A stretch of 45,964 nucleotides of DNA, taken from contig CAYUVW010000012.1 in NCBI GenBank assembly GCA_964448405.1, positions 1-45,964 on the forward strand, read 5' to 3'. A program made the translations under genes and the position numbers. The notes beneath the pieces are model-generated. The model was not told where the DNA came from, did no database searches, and saw only the letters and a program-made list of their open reading frames with translations. Positions 8,213 through 14,516 of this stretch are shown piece by piece. Positions within the stretch are counted from its first letter, which is position 1. The number at the start of each line of letters is the position of its first letter. The stretch is from DAORHV01 sp964448405. GTDB taxonomy: Bacteria; Patescibacteriota; Gracilibacteria; Peribacterales; Peribacteraceae.

Positions 8213-10954
8213 CTAGGAGTGTTCTTGCGTGCGTGCGTATGCCCACAAGAAGAACAGCATGAACGGAACGGCGGCGAAAGCCAGCGGCGAAAGCGTTAAG
8301 GCAACTTCGCCGATCAGCGTGACGAAGAACACCAGCGGCAACAGTCGATCCAGCAGCTTTTCATCGGTGCGGCGCATGCATTCGAAGAACAGCACGTACG
8401 GCAGGAAGGTAAAGAACAAGGTGAAGCAAACGACGGTCGCCAGCGTCTGGGGGCCGAGCAGCCAGAATGTGGATTTACTGATGGGAATGAGCAACAGTGC
8501 GAATGGGAGTGCGATGACCGACAGCCACAAAACGAATGCCGGATAGCGTGCGTGAATGCGTGCTTCTTGTTGTTGGTAGCGCTTGCTGAATTCACTGTAC
8601 GCGGCGAAGCCGATGGAGCTTCCTGCGGCGGCCAACACGCTGAACGGCGTATAGCCCTGAAGCAGCATAAGCACTGCCAACGCTCCGACGAGTCCCACAA
8701 TCATGAAGACCGCCATGCTGGACGGGCCAGGTCCTTTGTACTGTTTCCAGGCGGCACCCACTGCAAGTCCGCCGATAATGAACACGATGTATTGCGTGGC
8801 GGGAATCTGTGCCAACGTGACATACGACAGCACGGCCGTGAGGAATACCATGATTCCGGAGGTCACCAGCGACGGCTGCAACGGCCAGAGTGCCTTGTAG
8901 GGCAGTCGGGTGATGATGCGGTGCAAGGAATACGTCGTTACCGCAGCGACGAAGAAGACCAGGAAGCGAATGATGGTCAGGTCCGCGGCTTTCACCGAAT
9001 TGCTTAGGAGCACGTGTGCAAACACCGGGTCCAGACCCCACAGCACGATCACCGTGCCGATGAGCGCAAGATGCCTGAATGTTTGCAAGTTCACCCCCAC
9101 TTTTTTTGCTCCCGCGAGCGTAAGTTCCCTGCGGAAGGACACGAGTTGTTCGGGTGTCAGGCGCGCGCGCAGCGTCACTCTGGCGACTCCTTGGTTGTCG
9201 CGCTTGTAGCGGATTTCCTCCAAATACGGCCCGTATTTTCGGTGGCTGTGGTTCACGTGATCCATGGTTTGCATGTCGGCCATGTCCACGACGTACCGAA
9301 TGACACATGGCTTTGCGTCCGTGCTGGCGTGAGCCCTGTTTTCAAACAACGCGCTGTAGACATCGGTGGCCTCCAGTCGACCTTCACCGATGGCGATGTA
9401 TACCTCATGTAAAGAGGCTTGGCCGATTGTCGCCAGCTTGCGGCGCAGCAGTGACTCATCGAATTCCTCGATGAATCCGCGCTTCCGCTCGGTCATGGCT
9501 TGTTGCAGCAGACGCTTGCCGACCTCTATTTTTTGGTCCTCCGATTGTCGCATAAGGGCGTCGCGAATATGCGCTGCCGACAAGTGCGTGTTCACCGCTT
9601 GCAGCCACTCACGTTGGACGGTCATTTGGTCGCTGAACGTGGCGTCCAGCGATGCGGCATTCGTAAGCGGCGAAGAGAACAGCGCGTCTTTTCCATTGAT
9701 GCGCACCGACCGCAACCGCATGACGCGGTCCGGGAACAAGTGGAAAATACCGTCCAGCGCGGTGGCGGCATTGGGCAACTGCACGCTTTCATCGCCCGGT
9801 CCGTAGACAATAATCGACTCGCCGAGAATCTCGCTTTTCAGGCTTTCCCAAAAGACGTCACTGCTGCCCTGCGTGCTATCCGTCAGCGGCGAAATGCGCT
9901 GCGTCCACGACAGCAGCTCCACCACGCCGGATTTCTGTTTGAAGCAGAGCGTCGTCACGCCGCGACGAGCGTATTCGTGCATGCTCTGCGTTCGAATTTT
10001 ACAGCGCACACGTGTGCCGCCCGGAAGAATGACGGTCGTATGGATGCCGCGGTAGCCGTTCACCGACGGCGCATTGATAAAGTCCTCGAAGGACAGCGTG
10101 ACGCGCGGCCACGTGCTGTGTAAGACGCCAAGCGCTTCATAGCAGTGCTGCACGTCCGGGCAGACGAACACCGCCACGACGTCGGTGACGCCCGTGGCAA
10201 TGGTACGCGCCGAATCCACGTTCGCACGCAATTGATCCCATGTTTTTTGCTCGAAAATGATTTCCACGTTCTTGGAAAAGAACGGGTTATTGGTCTGAAT
10301 ATAGCGCCGTACGTCCACAATCGTCCGTTGGCCCTGTTGCTCGTTTTCCAGGCGGGCGGCAACGAGTTGCGGGTAATGCTGCGGCTCCAGAACCGCCAAA
10401 CAGAGCGCCTCCAGCTCGTCGCGCAGATCCTGCATGCACAGACGGTCGGCAATGCGCACGTAGACTTCCAGCGTTTCGTTGGCCAGTGCGATTTTTCGGT
10501 GTTCCGGCAAGAATTCCACCGTTTGCATGTTGTGCAGACGGTCGTAGAGCTTAATCACCATAATGCGCACGTCGGCTTGCATCAGGCGGAAAATTTTTCG
10601 CAGACTCTCCATTTGCTCGTTCAACTGCGGCGAGTGCAATTCACTGGCGCTCAATTTCGTCAGGCCGTCGATCAATTCGGCAACCGAGCCGCCGAACTTG
10701 GCGTCGATTTCGGGCAACGTGAGCGGAGTGTCTTCCACCGTGTCGTGCAATAACGAGGCGATTACCGTATCGGCATCGGCTTGCAGGTCGGCAAGCATGT
10801 CGGCCACTGCAATGGGATGGTTGTAGTACGGTTCACCGGACTTTCGCTTTTGCCCGGCGTGCATGGCGGCGCCGAGTGCGAAGGCCTGTTCGATCCGACC
10901 AAGATCCTTGGCCGAAAGGTGCTTCAGATGAGAGCGAAATTCGTTCCACTGCAT
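8213..10954 (-). CDS. RelA/SpoT homologue fused to a DMT/EamA-like membrane domain
   Basis: 913 aa from the ATG at 10954, chosen because MQWNEFRSHL begins the RSH homology and a TATACT box ends 9 bases upstream. Order of domains: HD hydrolase (about 25-180; HPIAVA 46-51, ASLLHDTVEDT with HD at 70-71, KLYDRLHNMQT 135-145); synthetase-like domain (about 215-340; GYRGIHTTV 300-308, KIRT 319-322); TGS domain (about 375-440); helical domain (about 445-535); ACT-like domain (about 548-622); then a hydrophobic region (about 626-908) with about ten membrane spans resembling two EamA halves. The HD motifs look intact, suggesting (p)ppGpp hydrolysis. The basic motif that binds ATP in synthetases (before residue 255) is poorly preserved, so synthesis is doubtful. 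Fusion of a full RSH to a transporter-like domain would tether the alarmone enzyme to the membrane; a sensing role is inference. Confidence 0.88.
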   Translation of the reverse strand: MQWNEFRSHLKHLSAKDLGRIEQAFALGAAMHAGQKRKSGEPYYNHPIAVADMLADLQADADTVIASLLHDTVEDTPLTLPEIDAKFGGSVAELIDGLTKLSASELHSPQLNEQMESLRKIFRLMQADVRIMVIKLYDRLHNMQTVEFLPEHRKIALANETLEVYVRIADRLCMQDLRDELEALCLAVLEPQHYPQLVAARLENEQQGQRTIVDVRRYIQTNNPFFSKNVEIIFEQKTWDQLRANVDSARTIATGVTDVVAVFVCPDVQHCYEALGVLHSTWPRVTLSFEDFINAPSVNGYRGIHTTVILPGGTRVRCKIRTQSMHEYARRGVTTLCFKQKSGVVELLSWTQRISPLTDSTQGSSDVFWESLKSEILGESIIVYGPGDESVQLPNAATALDGIFHLFPDRVMRLRSVRINGKDALFSSPLTNAASLDATFSDQMTVQREWLQAVNTHLSAAHIRDALMRQSEDQKIEVGKRLLQQAMTERKRGFIEEFDESLLRRKLATIGQASLHEVYIAIGEGRLEATDVYSALFENRAHASTDAKPCVIRYVVDMADMQTMDHVNHSHRKYGPYLEEIRYKRDNQGVARVTLRARLTPEQLVSFRRELTLAGAKKVGVNLQTFRHLALIGTVIVLWGLDPVFAHVLLSNSVKAADLTIIRFLVFFVAAVTTYSLHRIITRLPYKALWPLQPSLVTSGIMVFLTAVLSYVTLAQIPATQYIVFIIGGLAVGAAWKQYKGPGPSSMAVFMIVGLVGALAVLMLLQGYTPFSVLAAAGSSIGFAAYSEFSKRYQQQEARIHARYPAFVLWLSVIALPFALLLIPISKSTFWLLGPQTLATVVCFTLFFTFLPYVLFFECMRRTDEKLLDRLLPLVFFVTLIGEVALTLSPLAFAAVPFMLFFLWAYARTQEHS

Positions 10955-10963
10955 GGATACTCC

Positions 10964-10969
10964 AGTATA
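10964..10969 (-). promoter_or_regulatory. -10 box of the RSH-DMT gene
   Basis: TATACT on the minus strand, 9 bases before the ATG at 10954. No good -35 hexamer is seen. The position implies a very short or absent 5' leader. Confidence 0.4.
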
Positions 10970-10998
10970 CCGGATTTTGGGGTCGAAAAACCAGGGAT

Positions 10999-11481
10999 TC
11001 AGCGAGCCAAAGCCATGAGGATGTAGTGCTGCACGTTCGAGAAAATCTCGGTCTTCGGATTCAGTTTGGCGACCTCGTCGTGCGTAAACCATCGCATATC
11101 GGCGCTTTCGTCGGGCGCCATGCGCGTCACCTGCGTTTCGTCCAACGGTTTGGCGATAAACAGAAAATCCATATGTTCGTGTGCCGGTTCGCCGCGTTCG
11201 GGCGAAGCAGGAATATATTCCAGCAACATCGCGATGGGTTTTTGCAGCATGCGGCCTTCCGTTGCGTCGCCTGCGAAAAGATCGGGCTGCGCCTCACCGA
11301 TGATTTCCACGTCCAGGCCAGTCTCCTCTTTGCACTCACGTCGTGCGGCGGCCTCGGGGGTTTCGTTGGCATCAATGTGCCCTCCCGCCGGCATCCAGCG
11401 TTGCAGGCGCTTGTGCCACAGCAGCAGGGTGCGCTTCTTGGAGTCGATGATGAACGCGGTGGCGGTGAAGTGGCGAATCAC
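10999..11481 (-). CDS. Nudix hydrolase
   Basis: Hydrolyses a nucleoside diphosphate linked to another moiety; the precise substrate is unknown. The Nudix box is complete: GGHIDANETPEAAARRECKE then ETGL (about residues 33-56), matching G-x5-E-x7-R-E-U-x-E-E-x-G-U. The length (160 aa) is normal for a stand-alone MutT-like protein. The start is GTG at 11481, followed directly by MIRHFTATAFIID, a typical first strand. It has no signal peptide. It lies upstream of, and in the same direction as, the RSH-DMT gene, with 44 bases between its stop and that gene's start. A repeat-rich divergent region separates it from the thioredoxin-like gene. Confidence 0.9.
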   Translation of the reverse strand: MIRHFTATAFIIDSKKRTLLLWHKRLQRWMPAGGHIDANETPEAAARRECKEETGLDVEIIGEAQPDLFAGDATEGRMLQKPIAMLLEYIPASPERGEPAHEHMDFLFIAKPLDETQVTRMAPDESADMRWFTHDEVAKLNPKTEIFSNVQHYILMALAR

Positions 11482-11482
11482 G

Positions 11483-11534
11483 AGCTTGTAGCTTGTAGGA
11501 AATAGCTGGTAGGGTGCCTACACGCTACCAGCTA
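11483..11534. repeat. Repeated AGCTKGTAG words and long hairpin in a divergent intergenic region
   Basis: AGCTTGT occurs twice in tandem (11483-11496), then AGCTGGTAG (11504-11512) pairs with CTACCAGCT (11525-11533). The inner GTG-CCTA-CAC adds 3 bp after a G-G mismatch, and one outer T-A pair extends the stem. It fills the space between the divergent Nudix and thioredoxin-like genes. It could be an operator array or an untranslated hairpin; no T-tract supports a terminator. Confidence 0.6.
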
Positions 11535-11551
11535 ACAGCGTTTTCCTCACT

Positions 11552-12103
11552 ATGGTTCTCATCAACGACAACTCCACCGTCCTGAAGATCGGCGACCCCA
11601 TGCCCAAGTTCTCTTTGCCGGCCACCGACGGCATGACGGTCGATTCGAAGATGATTAAAGATCCGGTACTTGCCGTCGTGTTCACCTGCAATCACTGTCC
11701 GTATGCCATTGCCTACGAAGATCGTTTGGTTGCACTGGCAAATCACTTCGACCCGGAAGGCGTGCAATTCGTGCTCATTAGCAGCAACGACGCCGAGGAC
11801 TACCCCGACGACTCTTTCGATGCGATGAAAGACAAGCATAAAGAAAAAGCGTATCCGTTTCCGTACTGTTACGACGAAACGCAGAAGGTCGCCAAAGCGT
11901 TCGGCGCACTCTGCACGCCGCACTGTTTCGTGTTCAACCAGCAGCGCGTCCTGAAGTACAAAGGTCGTATCGACGACAGTTGGAAAGATCCGTCTGCCGT
12001 GACCGAGCACAATCTGCGCGATGCCCTGGCCGCATTGGTGAAAGGCGATGAGCCGCCGGCACATGAAGTGAATGCCATCGGGTGTTCGATCAAGTGGAAG
12101 TAA
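11552..12103 (+). CDS. Thioredoxin-fold (AhpC/TSA or Redoxin-like) protein
   Basis: 183 aa with the thioredoxin fold. MPKFSLPATDG near residue 17 is the usual first strand of peroxiredoxin/ResA-like proteins. The redox motif is CNHCPY (about residues 47-52) in FTCNHCPYA, a pattern found in a common bacterial family annotated as thioredoxin family protein. A later GALCTPHCFVF segment contains the cis-proline region and two further cysteines. There is no signal peptide or lipobox, so it is probably cytoplasmic. The physiological partner is unknown; it may be a thiol-disulfide reductase or peroxidase. It is divergent from the Nudix gene and convergent with the phosphoesterase gene, ending 3 bases before a three-way-junction palindrome. 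Confidence 0.85.
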   Translation: MVLINDNSTVLKIGDPMPKFSLPATDGMTVDSKMIKDPVLAVVFTCNHCPYAIAYEDRLVALANHFDPEGVQFVLISSNDAEDYPDDSFDAMKDKHKEKAYPFPYCYDETQKVAKAFGALCTPHCFVFNQQRVLKYKGRIDDSWKDPSAVTEHNLRDALAALVKGDEPPAHEVNAIGCSIKWK

Positions 12104-12106
12104 GGG

Positions 12107-12163
12107 GCTTCGCAGCCGGGACGTCGCGTCCCGGTCGGCGACACGATGTCGCCGCTGCGGAGC
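12107..12163. repeat. Palindromic element folding as a three-way junction between convergent genes
   Basis: An outer 9-bp stem, GCTTCGCAG (12107-12115) with CTGCGGAGC (12155-12163), one G-T wobble, encloses two perfect 8-bp hairpins: CCGGGACG-TCG-CGTCCCGG (12116-12134) and CGGCGACA-CGA-TGTCGCCG (12136-12154). It exactly occupies the gap between the two stop codons. It could be a bidirectional terminator or a REP-like mobile palindrome. Confidence 0.75.
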
Positions 12164-13158
12164 TACTGTGAAACTTCCTCCTCCGGCTGTATTTGCAGCA
12201 ACAAAATCTCCGGCGGTGCAAAGAGTCGCACGCGAGGACCCGATTCACCGATGCCGCGGCTGATTGCTAGCGTCGTCTTTTTCGTCAGGTGGAAAATACC
12301 TTGGTCGAACACGCGGCCCAGGCGCGTCGGTAAGCGGGGGACGGGGCCGAGCCACGGCAGTCGGATTTGGCCGCCGTGCGTATGGCCCGCCACAATCAGT
12401 CCGGCGCTGCCGCTGCGTGGATCTAGAATAACATCCGGATTGTGCGTCAGGAGAATAGTGGGTGTTCCTGCCGGAATGCCGACCATGGATTGGCCGACGT
12501 CGGACGTGGGAAACCAGCGGTCTTCAATGCCGGCAATCGCCAACTGGTTGGTGCCGAAGTCGATGACCGTATTCTCGTTTTGCAGCACCACGATGCCAAA
12601 ACTCGTGAGGGCGTCCGCGACGGTTTCGCCTGGGTCTGCAGTCGGATGATGCAGACCGAACGGTGTGCGGTAGATCGCATGGTCATGGTTGCCGAGTACG
12701 GCATAGGTGCCGAATGCCGGATGGAGTGACTTCAGCGGAGCCAGGTCATTGACCGTGGTTTCATCCGCCGTGTCGCCCAGCAGATAATCGCCGGCCAACA
12801 AGACGATGTCGGGCACCAATGCATTCACGCGCTCGACAACTCTCTGCATATACGCGGCCCCTTTATAGGGTCCGACGTGCAAATCGGACAGCACCACAAC
12901 TTTCAGCGGGTGTTTTACGGCAAGCGGTACGCGACTGCTGGTGACGGTGATGAACTGCGGTTCCACGAACGATCCGTATGCCACGGTGCCGAAGCACAGC
13001 ACGCAGACGATGTTCACCATGGCGATACCCGTCCATGCGGCGATGTGCCTGCGCCGTCGCAGATGCGCGCAGCAGCAAACGCACATGCCAAAGCTCATGC
13101 TGAGCAGCAGGGCAATCAGGATGTCCCAGGCGAAGATATACGTGGAGGAAAACAGCAT
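12163..13158 (-). CDS. Membrane-anchored metallophosphoesterase (YaeI/YkuE-like)
   Basis: Calcineurin-like phosphoesterase with all metal-site blocks: LSDLHVGPYKG (D-x-H), LLAGDYLLG (GD), GNHDHA, LTHNPD and AGHTHGGQI. Two hydrophobic N-terminal segments (YIFAWDILIALLLSMSFG and VNIVCVLCFGTVAYG) would anchor it in the membrane. This arrangement is typical of the YaeI/YkuE group, some of which act on lipid or lipid-A precursors; the substrate here is unknown. Start taken as ATG 13158 (331 aa) next to the first membrane segment; ATG 13194 is also possible. The frame runs to 13296 but crosses a terminator (13206-13232), so an earlier start is unlikely. A cysteine cluster, CVCCC, ends the first membrane segment. 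Confidence 0.88.
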   Translation of the reverse strand: MLFSSTYIFAWDILIALLLSMSFGMCVCCCAHLRRRRHIAAWTGIAMVNIVCVLCFGTVAYGSFVEPQFITVTSSRVPLAVKHPLKVVVLSDLHVGPYKGAAYMQRVVERVNALVPDIVLLAGDYLLGDTADETTVNDLAPLKSLHPAFGTYAVLGNHDHAIYRTPFGLHHPTADPGETVADALTSFGIVVLQNENTVIDFGTNQLAIAGIEDRWFPTSDVGQSMVGIPAGTPTILLTHNPDVILDPRSGSAGLIVAGHTHGGQIRLPWLGPVPRLPTRLGRVFDQGIFHLTKKTTLAISRGIGESGPRVRLFAPPEILLLQIQPEEEVSQ

Positions 13159-13205
13159 GCAAACGCGCCGCGGTGCGGCAGTCGTATGGTGCATGAGAAC
13201 CGCAC

Positions 13206-13232
13206 AAAAAGAAACCGGGGCGCTGGCCCCGG
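13206..13232 (-). terminator. Rho-independent terminator of the exported-protein gene
   Basis: On the minus strand CCGGGGC-CAGC-GCCCCGG, a 7-bp GC stem, followed by TTTCTTTTT. It lies 30 bases after the stop at 13262 and just before the phosphoesterase start. Confidence 0.85.
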
Positions 13233-13261
13233 CTTCAGTCACACTGTGGCGTTGTTCTGTC

Positions 13262-14353
13262 TTAGTTGCGGTACGTGCGGTTGTTGATGTCTTCAACGGG
13301 GCACTCGCCGGTGCGTTGCATCTGCAGCTTCTTCAGCGGAGCCAGGTCCGGGTTCCAGCAGTCGTCGCTGTAGTACTGCGTTTCGCCGTCCGTGGAAGGC
13401 TGCCACCACTCGTCGGTGGAACCCGTTTCATCGTCCGGGTTGTACTCGTCGTACATGCCGTCGGTTTCATCTATCGGAAGGATCATGTCGTCGGTGCTCG
13501 GCATGCCGCTGATTTTCTCGAAGTGCTTGGTCAGGTCGTCCATTGTCCAGAAGGTCTTGGGCGTCTCGACGTAGACTCCGCCTGCCTGCACCTGCGAGCT
13601 GCCGTTGGCACTGATCGCAGTGTCGCCGGCCTTCCATTCGAAGTTGAACTTGCTGCTCAGGAACTGATCCTGGGTGTTGGTGTCGACCGTCATGGAGAAG
13701 TCAGCGTTGTCGTTGGCCAACTCGCGGAACGGGAAGAAATCATCGGAATCGATGCTCTTTGCGCCCAGTTCGTCGCGGAGCGTCTGAGTGAGTTGTTCCA
13801 TGAATTCGGGCAGCATCTTCAGCGTGTACTTGTGGCCCGACTTGAACTTGGTGTGCTCAAGCGTGAACATCTGATTCTGCTGGTCGGCGTTCATGGCGGG
13901 GTCCAGACCCATCATGGCCGATTGCATTTCCATCAAACTGTCTTCCATGGGGATCTTGAGCCACAACTTCTGGCCGAAGAGCGCTGAGAATGACATAAAC
14001 TCATCGCTGTAGCCGCCATCGACACTGTCGAGCTTGGCGAACAGTGATCCTTCCTTCATGGTAATTTGGCCTTTTACGCGAACCTTCATGTCGCCCTGGA
14101 CGATGTCCATGGTCATTTTGGTCTTCAGTTTGGCGTGCATCAGGTCAGTTTGGCTGCCTTCGCTGGAGCCGTTGGCCCACACGGTGAACCACGTGGTGTC
14201 TTTGTGACCCTTGATTGTCACCGAAAAGGACTGCGGACGTGCCTGAGTTTGCACAGCGCTCAGTAATTCAGCGGGTGTCGTGAACTCGGCGAGTGCGCTG
14301 GCCGGACCGGCAAGCATGGCGGCCGCAAGTGCCAAAGAAAGAAAGCGTCGCAT
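13262..14353 (-). CDS. Exported protein of unknown function
   Basis: 363 aa from the ATG at 14353, chosen because MRRFLSLALAAAMLAGPASA is a classical Sec signal peptide (positive n-region, 15-residue hydrophobic core, A-x-A cleavage near ALA). An earlier ATG at 14383 would only lengthen the n-region. The mature protein is acidic and looks beta-rich with alternating short strands (SFSVTIKGHKDTTWFTVWA, KTKMTMDIVQGDMKVRVKG), similar in feel to LolA/LppX-like lipid-carrier folds, but I cannot confirm that. The last 70 residues are very acidic and contain two cysteines (DDCWNPD and GECPVED) that could form a disulfide. There is no lipobox. The gene is monocistronic, with a strong terminator. Confidence 0.7.
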   Translation of the reverse strand: MRRFLSLALAAAMLAGPASALAEFTTPAELLSAVQTQARPQSFSVTIKGHKDTTWFTVWANGSSEGSQTDLMHAKLKTKMTMDIVQGDMKVRVKGQITMKEGSLFAKLDSVDGGYSDEFMSFSALFGQKLWLKIPMEDSLMEMQSAMMGLDPAMNADQQNQMFTLEHTKFKSGHKYTLKMLPEFMEQLTQTLRDELGAKSIDSDDFFPFRELANDNADFSMTVDTNTQDQFLSSKFNFEWKAGDTAISANGSSQVQAGGVYVETPKTFWTMDDLTKHFEKISGMPSTDDMILPIDETDGMYDEYNPDDETGSTDEWWQPSTDGETQYYSDDCWNPDLAPLKKLQMQRTGECPVEDINNRTYRN

Positions 14354-14431
14354 GGAAGAAGGAAGGGAAAAGAATTGGTGCATACGCTACCACAAACGAA
14401 GGCTAGTGCAAGCCATCACCTGAACGGGATT

Positions 14432-14516
14432 CCCAGATTCCAGGACTCCCAGATACCAAAAAACTCCAAGATCCAAAGCGTGGAATCTTGGAGTCTGGGC
14501 TTCTGGAAATCCTGGG
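14432..14516. repeat. Long imperfect inverted repeat downstream of uvrA
   Basis: Outer arms CCCAGATTCCAG... (14432-14452) and CTGGGCTTCTGGAAAT... (14495-14516) are imperfect inverted copies and enclose the terminator stem at 14463-14494. The element abuts the uvrA stop codon. The words CCAGATTCC, CCAAGATCC and their complements recur inside it, giving a low-complexity look. Confidence 0.6.
14458..14494 (-). terminator. uvrA terminator
   Basis: On the minus strand ACTCCAAGATTCCA, a 5-base loop, then TGGATCTTGGAGT (13 bp with one bulged base) followed by TTTTTT. It begins 23 bases after the uvrA stop. Confidence 0.85.
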
